In this document: positions 57,559-64,000 of the stretch, one piece after another
Layout of the letters: each line of letters opens with the position of its first letter
Numbering within the stretch: the first letter of the stretch is position 1
Assembly: GCF_000010165.1 (NCBI RefSeq)
Contig: NC_012491.1
Span: 4,276,001 to 4,340,000 of the forward strand
Source of the DNA: Brevibacillus brevis NBRC 100599
GTDB lineage: Bacteria; Bacillota; Bacilli; Brevibacillales; Brevibacillaceae
Direction: 5' to 3'
Length of the DNA: 64,000 nt
The notes under the pieces: model-generated
Told to the model about the DNA's origin: nothing
The model's database searches: none
Seen by the model: the letters and a program-made list of their open reading frames with translations, nothing else
Program-made: the position numbers and the translations under genes

Positions 57559-58419
57559 TTACCGTATCATGAACGGCTTTACTTGATCGATAATCTGTTG
57601 GAGCCGTTCCGAATCGGTTTGGTAGGTACGCTTCATTTGTTCATTTTTTGTATTGAGTGCATACAGCTCCAAATCCGCCTGACATTTTTTCAATGTAGCA
57701 AAAGCCAGCTTCATTGCTTGGGCCCCAGGAACCATCAGTTTATCGTCATAGAGGTCGAGATAGAGGTCTCCCCCTTTGTCTACTTGGCCGAGGAAAACAT
57801 TTTCCAATGCCACTCCCGCTTTTTGCAGCTCCGTGCGCACCCATCTGCGATTTAGACCTGCTGTTGCTAGCGGCTCGTCCATGATCATCCCATCCATAAT
57901 GACCACTTGATTCTCTTCCGAAGGAGCCACTGTCAATTCAAGGTGTTTGGGAGTTACCGGCTGACTCTCTGATTTTAAGAGGACACTGACTTCCCCGCTT
58001 GTTTCCATCAATGCAAACTCCACATCGGCTACTCGGAACACGTTTTTGATTCGTAATTGTTCCATCAAGTCTTCCGCAGTCAAACGTTCCTTTTTCAGAT
58101 TGTCTTCCAAAATCTTGCCTTCCTTGATGAGAACCGTTGATTTCCCTTCAAATAGATCGCGGAGAAGCTTGCTCTTGAGGGAAAGCCACTCCATTAAATA
58201 AGGAAAAAGCGCAAATACCCCCATGCCAATTAAACTATGGTAGACCGGCCCATCCATTTCGGTTGCCATAAAGGCCGCAATCGAACCGATGCTGATACCG
58301 ACGATATATTCGATATATGTAAGTTGCTTGATTTGCCTTTTTCCAATGATCTTTGTCAATAGAAATAAGTAAGCAACAGCGCCTATTGAGCGCAAAAGGA
58401 TTATTAACCAATCAGGCAT
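57559..58419 (-). CDS. 2Duf-type protein: DUF421 (YetF-like) plus C-terminal DUF1657
   Basis: 286 aa behind GGAGGTGG. N-terminal half: three membrane helices and the DUF421/YetF signature LLTKIIGKRQIKQLTYIEYI, then the soluble DUF421 domain with GKILEDNLKKERLTAEDLME and VIMDGMIMDEPLATAGLN. The last about 60 residues (FATLKKCQADLELYALNTKN, EQMKRTYQTDSERLQQIIDQ) are homologous by eye to the separate DUF1657 protein next door. This fusion matches '2Duf' of the spoVA2mob operon, where it is associated with high wet-heat resistance and reduced inner-membrane permeability of spores. Inferred site: inner spore membrane. Confidence 0.85.
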   Translation of the reverse strand: MPDWLIILLRSIGAVAYLFLLTKIIGKRQIKQLTYIEYIVGISIGSIAAFMATEMDGPVYHSLIGMGVFALFPYLMEWLSLKSKLLRDLFEGKSTVLIKEGKILEDNLKKERLTAEDLMEQLRIKNVFRVADVEFALMETSGEVSVLLKSESQPVTPKHLELTVAPSEENQVVIMDGMIMDEPLATAGLNRRWVRTELQKAGVALENVFLGQVDKGGDLYLDLYDDKLMVPGAQAMKLAFATLKKCQADLELYALNTKNEQMKRTYQTDSERLQQIIDQVKPFMIR

Positions 58420-58500
58420 AAGCCACCTCCATCACCTGAGGTGATTTTTATAGAGAGTAAAACCAAGAGAGAGGAATTCCCTCTCCCTTTCCCAAACTTC

Positions 58501-58707
58501 CTAGAATCCCTTAAACTGCGGTTCTTCCTTTTCCAGCTCCGTTACACGCTGCTGGAGGTTATCTACGATGGATTGCGTTTGCTCTGCTGCTTGCGAATAC
58601 AGTTGCTTCGCTTTCTTGTTTTGCGTGCTAAGAGCAAACGTTTCAAAATCTGCTTGTGCGCCTTTCAAGCTGGCAAGCGTTTGTTTCACTTGTGCTCCTA
58701 CTGTCAT
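58501..58707 (-). CDS. DUF1657 protein
   Basis: 68 aa from ATG 58707 behind AGGAGG; an in-frame GTG at 58713 is too close to it. Helical: VGAQVKQTLASLKGAQADFE, TFALSTQNKKAKQLYSQAAE, QTQSIVDNLQQRVTELEKEE. It shares the L..LK..QAD.E..AL.T.N pattern with the tail of the 2Duf protein. First gene of the operon, right after a sigma-G promoter; a weak hairpin (58467-58492) separates it from the next gene and could modulate expression. Known in spoVA2mob operons; role unclear. Confidence 0.85.
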   Translation of the reverse strand: MTVGAQVKQTLASLKGAQADFETFALSTQNKKAKQLYSQAAEQTQSIVDNLQQRVTELEKEEPQFKGF

Positions 58708-58730
58708 ATCCACTCACCTCCTAACACATA

Positions 58731-58759
58731 TAGAATCCGCCTCCATCCATTATTTATGC
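58731..58759 (-). promoter_or_regulatory. Predicted sigma-G promoter of the DUF1657-2Duf-spoVA operon
   Basis: Minus strand -35 GCATA (58755-58759), 17-base spacer, -10 GATTCTA (58731-58737), close to the Bacillus sigma-G pattern GHATR-N17/18-CATNNTA, 24 bases before the first start codon. It implies forespore expression. Confidence 0.65.
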
Positions 58760-58803
58760 GGCGATCTGCTCCATCTTCATCTGTCAATAATTTCCCTCTT
58801 CTT

Positions 58804-58838
58804 GGAAAAATAAAAAGAGAGACACCATAGGCGCCTCC
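58804..58838 (-). terminator. Terminator of the SASP gene
   Basis: GAGGCGCC pairs with GGTGTCTC (two G-U pairs) around a three-base loop, followed by TCTTTTTATTTTT on the minus strand. Confidence 0.75.
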
Positions 58839-58857
58839 CTTCATCCAGCTTATGAGA

Positions 58858-59061
58858 TTAGCCACGTCCAGCCAATTGTTGCTCAGCAAAGGAGACAAGA
58901 CGTTTTGTAATCTCTCCTCCAACTGAACCGTTTTGACGGGAAGTAGTGTCTGGTCCAAGCTGAACACCGAATTCGGATGCGATTTCGTATTTCAGTTGGT
59001 CCAGAGCTTGGTTTGCTTGAGGAACCACCAGATTGTTACTGGATCTGTTGTTGTTAGCCAT
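58858..59061 (-). CDS. Alpha/beta-type small acid-soluble spore protein (SASP)
   Basis: 67 aa behind AGGAGG. It has both SASP signatures: [27 protein letters not shown], and the second, [19 protein letters not shown]. The GPR protease site region YEIASEFGV is conserved. These proteins coat spore DNA, converting it to an A-like form and protecting it from UV and heat, and are degraded in germination. Sigma-G promoter upstream; it lies next to the spore-resistance operon. Confidence 0.97.
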   Translation of the reverse strand: MANNNRSSNNLVVPQANQALDQLKYEIASEFGVQLGPDTTSRQNGSVGGEITKRLVSFAEQQLAGRG

Positions 59062-59090
59062 CTATATCACCTCCTCGTCGTTGGTAAGTT

Positions 59091-59120
59091 TAATATGTGT
59101 GAAGTTTTGCTTGTTCATGC
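59091..59120 (-). promoter_or_regulatory. Predicted sigma-G promoter of the SASP gene
   Basis: Minus strand -35 GCATG (59116-59120), 18-base spacer, -10 CATATTA (59091-59097), a near-consensus sigma-G site about 30 bases before the start codon. Confidence 0.75.
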
Positions 59121-59140
59121 GTCCTATTTTTCTTCCAATT

Positions 59141-60271
59141 TTAGTCTGTCAATTGCAGAAGGGTGTGGGCAATTTGGTAAACCGCGTCTGGTCTCCCCAG
59201 CTTGTCCAAATTTCCTGCAAAAGCATCTCTTTTTTCGGGCTGACGCCATGACCTGATGATTTCTTTGATTTCTACCGGTGTTTCAGCCAAGATCGCTGCT
59301 TGTTGCTTAAGTAAAAAGGAACAATTATGCTTTTCTTGTCCGGGCAATGGGTGGAACAAAATCAGCGGTGTCTTAAGAGCAAGTGACTCCGCGCACGTAA
59401 TGCCACCAGGCTTCGTTATATAGGCGTCAGCCGCTCCAATCCACTGCCACATTTGCGGCTCAAACCCTTTCAATAGAAAGCGATGGCCATTGCTCTTGGT
59501 ACTAAGCAAGTTCTCCAGTCTTTTGTACAGGCTTGCATTCTTCCCTGTGACGACTACGATCTGCAATGGTTGCTCTTCCAACATCAACTCTCGTACAACC
59601 TGTCCCACGCCACCATAACCGCCTTCTCCCCCACCAATCAGTACTGTGAATTGATCTGGAACAAGTCCAAGCTGTTTTTTCCAAGCCGCTTTGTCGGTAT
59701 GGAGCGCTGTAGTAAAAGCTGGCCGAACTGGAATGCCATAAACATGGATTTTTTCAGGCGAAATCCCATAGCGATCGATTAAAATTTGCGCAATTTGCTC
59801 GTGTGCCACCATGTACGCATCAATTTCTGGATGAATCCAAAATCGATTAATATGGAAGTCCGTGGGTACACAAACGAGCTGGAAAGGCTTGGGCACCCTT
59901 CTCTTCGCTTCTGCCAATGCGGACAAGCAGTACGCATGCGTAGCGATAACGACATCCGGCTTCTCTTCTAGCAACAGTTGATTCGTTAATCTAGCGGATA
60001 GCCACCATCCCAATGCTTTGGTCAATGCACTGCCCAGCATTTCTTCCTGTTCATAGATGCGTTGCCACACAGGTTGACCGTAGCGCAACATACTGCGATA
60101 AAAAAAATGAGAGAGCACACGTAAGCCTGGACTGGCGGTTTTCAGTCCTCCCACCACTCGAGCCGATCGTGCTCCCTCCTTTTCCAGTAAAACTTCTTGC
60201 AGAGCCTCGGCAGCCATCCGGTGACCACTCCCTGCCCATTCCTCTGTCACTAACAGAAACCTCTTTGCCAT
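59141..60271 (-). CDS. Glycolipid-type glycosyltransferase (MGDG synthase / UgtP-like family)
   Basis: 376 aa. The N-terminal MGDG-synthase domain begins FLLVTEEWAGSGHRMAAEAL and includes PDVVIATHAYCLSALAEAKR. The C-terminal GT28 domain has VLIGGGEGGYGGVGQVVREL near 195 and YITKPGGITCAESLALKTPL near 285, the UDP-sugar-binding motif. Such enzymes glycosylate diacylglycerol or a similar lipid using UDP-glucose or UDP-galactose at the membrane inner face. Its ATG overlaps the stop of the upstream YkoP-like gene by one base (TAATG), so the two are coupled, as with ykoN-ykoP in Bacillus. Confidence 0.87.
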   Translation of the reverse strand: MAKRFLLVTEEWAGSGHRMAAEALQEVLLEKEGARSARVVGGLKTASPGLRVLSHFFYRSMLRYGQPVWQRIYEQEEMLGSALTKALGWWLSARLTNQLLLEEKPDVVIATHAYCLSALAEAKRRVPKPFQLVCVPTDFHINRFWIHPEIDAYMVAHEQIAQILIDRYGISPEKIHVYGIPVRPAFTTALHTDKAAWKKQLGLVPDQFTVLIGGGEGGYGGVGQVVRELMLEEQPLQIVVVTGKNASLYKRLENLLSTKSNGHRFLLKGFEPQMWQWIGAADAYITKPGGITCAESLALKTPLILFHPLPGQEKHNCSFLLKQQAAILAETPVEIKEIIRSWRQPEKRDAFAGNLDKLGRPDAVYQIAHTLLQLTD

Positions 60272-60855
60272 TAGTAGGACTCTCCTAGAGGCTGCTTGCC
60301 GTCAGCATATCGATTGAGTAAAAATTCCTTGGACATATAAACACGCTTTAGGGGCATTTCATAATTCCATGATTGCAATCGCCGCTTTCCATTGGGATGC
60401 ACGATTCTGAGCATGAGACGCAAGTACCATCGCTTGTATCGAAAAAACCAGGTCATAGGCACATCAGAAATCGAGAAGCCCAAAGGTGTTATCCCTTTAT
60501 GCAGCATGGTCGTTCCCACTATCCCTTTTATTTGATCTTTATTTTCCATCGAATCCAGGAATGTGGCTAGCTTCGGCAATGATTGGAGGATATGTCTTCG
60601 CAAAAGAAGAGCCACGCGTAGCTCATCCTTCACTCCTTTGCACAGGGTAGCAAAGTAATAATTGTGTATATGTAGCTTTAAAATCAAATCCCCATCATGA
60701 ATGATGCAATTATCGGTAGTAACGAGTGGCTCTCCCCGATAGCGTAAAACAACAACCCGAAAAATATTGTTCCCTTTCTCAATATAAGTAAGTCTGGTGC
60801 AGCGCTGATAGATTTCATCCCAGTATCCCCATAGCATCAAGAGGCTTGTATTCAT
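60271..60855 (-). CDS. YkoP-like protein
   Basis: 194 aa, soluble and basic (net Arg/Lys), rich in aromatic residues: WDEIYQRCTRLTYIEKGNNI, NCIIHDGDLILKLHIHNYYF, IKGIVGTTMLHKGITPLGFS, WYLRLMLRIVHPNGKRRLQS. The GTTMLHKG.TPLGF-type block and the pairing with an MGDG-type glycosyltransferase recall the YkoP family of sporulating bacilli. Function unknown; it may assist the coupled glycosyltransferase. The family name is from memory. Confidence 0.65.
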   Translation of the reverse strand: MNTSLLMLWGYWDEIYQRCTRLTYIEKGNNIFRVVVLRYRGEPLVTTDNCIIHDGDLILKLHIHNYYFATLCKGVKDELRVALLLRRHILQSLPKLATFLDSMENKDQIKGIVGTTMLHKGITPLGFSISDVPMTWFFRYKRWYLRLMLRIVHPNGKRRLQSWNYEMPLKRVYMSKEFLLNRYADGKQPLGESY

Positions 60856-60974
60856 TTCGAAAAAGTTCCTTTCCCGCTATGTTTTCATTCAGCTGGATGT
60901 GACCACTTACATTCCGCAAAACGGTCATGACCTTTGTTGTAGTATGCCCAAGAATGCACTATCCTTTTCACCTT

Positions 60975-61625
60975 TTACGTCCTTTTCATCCGCCCCCAAA
61001 ACATGACCACTACGGCAGCAAATACGGGCAACCACATATGGTTGAGAAGCAAAGGATTCACCCATTTCCAGACATACGGATCCTCCAGACACATATCCAC
61101 TGCTGTAAAGGTAAGAATTCCGCCGCCAATGATGACCATACTGGGAAAACGATTCATCATGCGAGCGATCCACACACTTCCCCACATTAATAACGGAATA
61201 CTCATCGCTAACCCCAGCAAAACTAACCATAAATCGCCATGCGCTGCTCCACCAACTGCCAAAACATTGTCCAAACTCATGACAAAATCTGCTACTATGA
61301 TGGTCCTGACTGCCTGACCAATTGTCTGATTATGCGATACGTCTGTGAGCTCTTCATTCTCACCCAGCATCAGCTTACACGCAATCCACAGCAATAAGAT
61401 TCCCCCGATCGCCTTCACGAGAGGAATATCCAACATCCAGGTAGTCATTCCCGTTAATACAATTCGCAGGAGGATTGCACCCAATGTTCCATATAAAATT
61501 GCCCTTCTTCTCTCCTGTTGAGGGAGTCCGCGGCAGGCCATACCTATGACCACTGCATTGTCACTGCTTAATACCAGATCGATCATGAAGATGTGTACAA
61601 GACCCAGCCAAAAATACTCGCCCAT
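60975..61625 (-). CDS. TerC-family membrane protein (YjbE-like, probable metal exporter)
   Basis: 216 aa from ATG 61625, five bases after GGGAGG; an ATG 33 bases upstream lacks a site. About seven hydrophobic segments. IDLVLSSDNAVVIGMACRGL near residue 16 and VADFVMSLDNVLAVGGAAHG near 120 are the TerC duplicated acidic motifs (S-x-D-N). Bacillus relatives export Mn2+ or metallate exoenzymes. No yybP-ykoY riboswitch was seen upstream, unlike many Mn exporters. Confidence 0.9.
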   Translation of the reverse strand: MGEYFWLGLVHIFMIDLVLSSDNAVVIGMACRGLPQQERRRAILYGTLGAILLRIVLTGMTTWMLDIPLVKAIGGILLLWIACKLMLGENEELTDVSHNQTIGQAVRTIIVADFVMSLDNVLAVGGAAHGDLWLVLLGLAMSIPLLMWGSVWIARMMNRFPSMVIIGGGILTFTAVDMCLEDPYVWKWVNPLLLNHMWLPVFAAVVVMFWGRMKRT

Positions 61626-61838
61626 CCCTGCCTCCCTGGTCCAATAAAGTTCGTCCATTCTACTTTATGCGACTGGAATCGGACTCATGATTGAATATTT
61701 TTCCGAAAAAAGGCGGTTTTCAGCGGATTTTGTAGATAAAAACTTCCGAAAAAAATGCATTTTATTGCGAAATCAGGCTAATTATACCTTGTCTAAATTA
61801 GGCATTTTCCCTTACGATTTTAGTGGGGTGGATAAGAG

Positions 61839-63005
61839 ATGGTGGAGACCGTGACGCTAAACCTTTATGATGTTTCAAGGAAGATTTTAGACTTAACACC
61901 AAGCATCACCACAATATGGCTGCAAGAAATTGTTCGCAGCATGGAAATTCCCGTGACCATTCCTCGCGATTTTGCAGAAAAACGAACAGTGCTCTTGGCT
62001 CGCTATCTGGTTGAGGATGTAGATCATGACATGCAGACTTGGGCATTAGATATGGGAGAGTGGCTTCGTTCTCAGGAATTCCCCTTCTCCTCCATTTTGC
62101 GCACATATCAATTGTACCGGAATGTATTCTGGCGGGTTCTCCAACCGGAATTACAGAAATGGTCCCTCTCCTCACAAGAAATGCACTATTTGGAAAGCCA
62201 ACTGGGCAAGGCCATGGATGAAAGTGTATTCTGGGCTGTTTATCACTTTGAACAAATGATAAATAAAGAGCTGGTCCAGAAGGAAGAAACGATCTCCTAT
62301 TTGCATAACGACAAACTGACCATGCTCGGAAAAATTGCCGCTAATATGGCTCATGAGCTGCGCAATCCGTTGTGCGCCATTGAAGGGTTCTTGAAGCTGA
62401 TCGGCGAGTCTACACAGGAACAGGCCCAGCTTCAGACGTATATCCAAGTCGTCATGCATGAGTTTGAGAATTTACATCGGCAACTGACCGGATTCCTCAG
62501 CTTTTCCAAAAAACCAATTCTCGATGAAATTTTTAAAACCGTTCAAGTAGAAGAACTGCTTGAAGAAGTAGAGATGCTGATTACCCCTCGCCTCGTGGGA
62601 GAAAACATACGTTTTGAAAAACAAATCCACCCCTGCTTACTCGCATGTTATGAAGAAGGCTTGAAGCAAGTTGTCGTCAATCTATTAAACAATGCCATTG
62701 ACGCCGTGCAAAATCGTACAGACAAGTATATTCATGTCATCTCCACTTCTTCAGATGGTTGGCTCTATTTGAGTGTGGAAAACAACGGCGAAAGGATTTC
62801 ACCCGAGATCGTGGAAAATCTCTTCCAACCATTCTTTACGACTAAACAAAATGGGACGGGTATTGGCTTGTCCATCTGTAAAAATATTATCGAAAAGCAT
62901 CAAGGCACGATCCATTGTGATTCCAATGAAAAACGCACACGCTTTATCGTTTCTCTGCCGATTGCAAATGCCCAGGAAGTTGGTCCGCGAATGGAAGCTC
63001 GCTAG
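61839..63005 (+). CDS. Soluble sensor histidine kinase (sporulation-kinase type)
   Basis: 388 aa, no membrane segment. Residues 1-145 form a helical sensor domain (RKILDLTPSITTIWLQEIVR, FPFSSILRTYQLYRNVFWRV) resembling RsbR-N/PucR-like sensor regions. HisKA near 160-225 has NMAHELRNPLCAIEGFLKLI with phospho-His172, and HATPase_c has VVNLLNNAIDAVQNR near 285, GTGIGLSICKNIIEKHQGT near 350. There is no response regulator beside it, so it is an orphan kinase that probably feeds the Spo0 phosphorelay; that is inference from similarity to KinA/KinB-type C-termini. Ribosome-binding site GGGGTGG. Confidence 0.9.
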   Translation: MVETVTLNLYDVSRKILDLTPSITTIWLQEIVRSMEIPVTIPRDFAEKRTVLLARYLVEDVDHDMQTWALDMGEWLRSQEFPFSSILRTYQLYRNVFWRVLQPELQKWSLSSQEMHYLESQLGKAMDESVFWAVYHFEQMINKELVQKEETISYLHNDKLTMLGKIAANMAHELRNPLCAIEGFLKLIGESTQEQAQLQTYIQVVMHEFENLHRQLTGFLSFSKKPILDEIFKTVQVEELLEEVEMLITPRLVGENIRFEKQIHPCLLACYEEGLKQVVVNLLNNAIDAVQNRTDKYIHVISTSSDGWLYLSVENNGERISPEIVENLFQPFFTTKQNGTGIGLSICKNIIEKHQGTIHCDSNEKRTRFIVSLPIANAQEVGPRMEAR

Positions 63006-63025
63006 GTCGCTCTCTTTTGTATCAC

Positions 63026-63056
63026 GCAAAAAAGCCCCCTGACAACGCAGGAGGCA
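63026..63056 (-). terminator. Terminator-like hairpin downstream of the kinase
   Basis: GCC-CCTG pairs with CAGG-GGC with one bulge pair; the T run is on the minus strand, so it would stop transcripts arriving from the tRNA side. Confidence 0.6.
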
Positions 63057-63184
63057 AGGCAAGAGATCCGTTACCAATTATTTCATCGGTAAGCGACCTT
63101 AGTTTTACTGTACACGAAAACATATGTTGCTACCATAGAAAACGTCAGACAGCTTTCGACAAACATTTATACCTGTATTGAACA

Positions 63185-63217
63185 AAGGCTTATCTATTCA
63201 GCTATTGGATAAGCCTT
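63185..63217 (-). terminator. Second hairpin in the tRNA-kinase gap
   Basis: AAGGCTTATC (63185-63194) pairs with GATAAGCCTT (63208-63217) around a 13-base loop. Only a short TTTGTT tail on the minus strand, so terminator function is uncertain. The 294-base gap holds no gene that I can see. Confidence 0.5.
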
Positions 63218-63261
63218 CATACTTTTGTCTCAAGTAAAAATAGTTCTGCTTTCCTAAAAGC

Positions 63262-63294
63262 AAAAAAACAGAGAACCTATTGGTTCTCTGCTTT
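63262..63294 (-). terminator. Terminator of the tRNA cluster
   Basis: CAGAGAACC (63269-63277) pairs with GGTTCTCTG (63282-63290) around a four-base loop, followed by TTTTTTT on the minus strand, six bases beyond the tRNA-Gly gene. Confidence 0.88.
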
Positions 63295-63299
63295 ATGTA

Positions 63300-63373
63300 T
63301 GGAGCGGGTGATGGGAATCGAACCCACGCGACCAGCTTGGAAGGCTGGAGTTCTACCATTGAACTACACCCGC
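63300..63373 (-). tRNA. tRNA-Gly (anticodon TCC)
   Basis: Cloverleaf from GCGGGTG to CACCCGC plus discriminator T; anticodon loop CTTCCAA gives TCC. T-arm GGTTCGATTCC is standard. CCA is encoded (63300-63302). Confidence 0.95.
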
Positions 63374-63387
63374 ATCAAAATAAATGC

Positions 63388-63475
63388 TGGTGCCGAGGAC
63401 CGGACTTGAACCGGTACGGGAGAAACTCCCGACAGATTTTAAGTCTGTTGCGTCTGCCCATTCCGCCACCCCGGC
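63388..63475 (-). tRNA. tRNA-Leu (anticodon TAA)
   Basis: Class II tRNA of 88 nt including encoded CCA (63388-63390); acceptor GCCGGGG, anticodon loop CTTAAAA, a long variable arm (CGGGAGTTTCTCCCG) and T-arm GGTTCAAGTCC. Confidence 0.95.
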
Positions 63476-63500
63476 AAACCTGTAAAACGTGGGCAAATCA

Positions 63501-63577
63501 TGGTCGGGAAGACAGGATTCGAACCTGCGACCCCTTGGTCCCAAGCCAAGTACTCTACCAAGCTGAGCTACTTCCCG
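63501..63577 (-). tRNA. tRNA-Pro (anticodon TGG)
   Basis: Acceptor CGGGAAG/CTTCCCG, anticodon loop TTGGGAC, T-arm GGTTCGAATCC, encoded CCA (63501-63503). Confidence 0.95.
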
Positions 63578-63611
63578 ACAAATTATTATCTTCACTTTTG
63601 TAGTAAAGAAG

Positions 63612-63685
63612 CGTGCCCTGAGAGATTCGAACTCCCGACCTTTTGATTCGTAGTCAAACGCTCTATCCAGCTGAGCTAAGGGCAC
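63612..63685 (-). tRNA. tRNA-Arg (anticodon ACG)
   Basis: Acceptor GTGCCCT/AGGGCAC with discriminator G; anticodon loop CTACGAA gives ACG (A34 would be deaminated to inosine). T-arm AGTTCGAATCT. CCA is not encoded (CTT follows), unlike its neighbours. Confidence 0.95.
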
Positions 63686-63691
63686 ATGTTA

Positions 63692-63767
63692 TGGAGCGGA
63701 CGAAGGGTCTCGAACCCTCGACCTTCGCCTTGGCAAGGCGACGCTCTACCAATTGAGCTACGTCCGC
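63692..63767 (-). tRNA. tRNA-Gly (anticodon GCC)
   Basis: Acceptor GCGGACG/CGTCCGC, anticodon loop TTGCCAA gives GCC, T-arm GGTTCGAGACC, encoded CCA (63692-63694). Confidence 0.95.
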
Positions 63768-63783
63768 ACAAGAAGAAATTTCT

Positions 63784-63869
63784 TGGTGCGGTCGAGAGGA
63801 CTTGAACCTCCACGGTGTTGCCACCACTGGCACCTGAAGCCAGCGCGTCTGCCATTCCGCCACGACCGC
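63784..63869 (-). tRNA. tRNA-Leu (anticodon CAG)
   Basis: Class II tRNA of 86 nt; acceptor GCGGTCG/CGACCGC, anticodon loop TTCAGGT gives CAG, long variable arm GTGGTGGCAACACC, encoded CCA (63784-63786). Confidence 0.95.
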
Positions 63870-63934
63870 ATTTTCCCATCCAAGTAGCCAGAGCTATTAA
63901 CTAGCTGACTTTCACTTTTCGGGTTTGTAAAAAC

Positions 63935-64000
63935 TGGTGAGCCATGAAGGACTCGAACCTTCGACCCTCTGATTAAAAGTCAGATGCTCTACCAACTGAG
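63935..64000 (-). tRNA. tRNA-Lys (anticodon TTT), 5' end outside the window
   Basis: Anticodon loop CTTTTAA gives TTT; T-arm GGTTCGAGTCC and encoded CCA (63935-63937) are visible. The acceptor 5' strand is cut by the window end. Transcription of the cluster enters from beyond 64000. Confidence 0.93.

Noticed and set aside
61626..61838. yybP-ykoY manganese riboswitch before the TerC gene
   Set aside because: The GGGGAGUAG-type core is not present on either strand.
63280..63879. Several open frames of 60-110 codons across the tRNA cluster, both strands
   Set aside because: They read through tRNA genes and give Cys/Arg-rich translations; the tRNA cloverleaves explain the sequence.
1..64000. 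CRISPR arrays, IS elements, prophage genes, integrases
   Set aside because: No regularly spaced repeats, transposase motifs or phage structural genes were found; the integrase-like stretch in the SEC-C protein lacks catalytic residues.

Overview
The window looks like a chromosomal segment of a spore-forming, low-to-mid GC Firmicute, most likely Brevibacillus or a close Paenibacillaceae/Bacillaceae relative. This is inferred from gene content: an alpha/beta SASP, SpoVAC/AD/AE, GerW (YtfJ), a SleB-type cell-wall hydrolase, YtnP, YhaM and an SLH/3D protein, together with sigma-G-like promoters, strong Shine-Dalgarno sites and frequent GTG/TTG starts. No CRISPR array, prophage, IS transposase or rRNA gene was seen.

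Layout. 1-2.8 kb: two tandem ABC substrate-binding lipoproteins and a CorC/HlyC-type transporter (minus strand). 2.9-6.5 kb: an XPB-type helicase, then an ECF sigma / anti-sigma pair whose predicted own promoter overlaps the helicase stop codon. 6.6-13.6 kb: small metabolic and transport genes (DUF2573, GNAT, small multidrug exporter, ABC-2 exporter, SGNH hydrolase, MFS, YtnP lactonase). 13.7-18.7 kb: an FadH-like flavoenzyme, a decayed AHSA1/SRPBCC fragment, a VOC protein, and an amidohydrolase divergent from a MarR regulator with two matching operators. 18.8-24.1 kb: hypothetical proteins, an LCP ligase, a 45-aa small gene, a PfkB kinase and an Fsr-like MFS pump. 24.2-27.6 kb: an unrecognised three-gene operon (winged-helix-like/coiled-coil protein, coiled-coil partner, SEC-C protein) with a strong in-frame internal start. 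27.8-34.2 kb: YcdB/YcdC-type protein, yhaM operon with DedA and DUF1232, DUF2062, MBL hydrolase and nadE. 34.3-37.1 kb: methionine aminopeptidase and a luciferase-like monooxygenase/TetR operon with a palindromic operator.

37.2-39.8 kb is a small AT-rich accessory island (LuxR-type regulator, 51-aa membrane peptide, divergent secreted protein), bounded by two related terminator-like repeats and next to an MFS remnant. 39.8-48.1 kb: PspC, a homogentisate operon (FAH hydrolase, hmgA, flavin reductase) with a cre-like site and a candidate structured leader, an RluA-type pseudouridine synthase, a lipoprotein, a TetR/MBL operon with three operators, tpx and small hypotheticals. 48.2-52.4 kb: pyruvate carboxylase and a hypothetical gene.

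52.5-61.7 kb is strongly sporulation and envelope oriented: gerW-ytfI, SLH-3D protein, SleB-like hydrolase, a compact DUF1657 / DUF421-DUF1657 ('2Duf') / spoVAC / spoVAD / spoVAE operon resembling the spore heat-resistance spoVA2mob operon, a SASP gene, a glycolipid-type glycosyltransferase with a YkoP-like partner, and TerC. 61.8-63.0 kb encodes a soluble histidine kinase. The window ends in a minus-strand tRNA cluster (transcription order Lys-Leu-Gly-Arg-Pro-Leu-Gly), cut at position 64000.

All family names rest on reading motifs by eye; no database search was possible.
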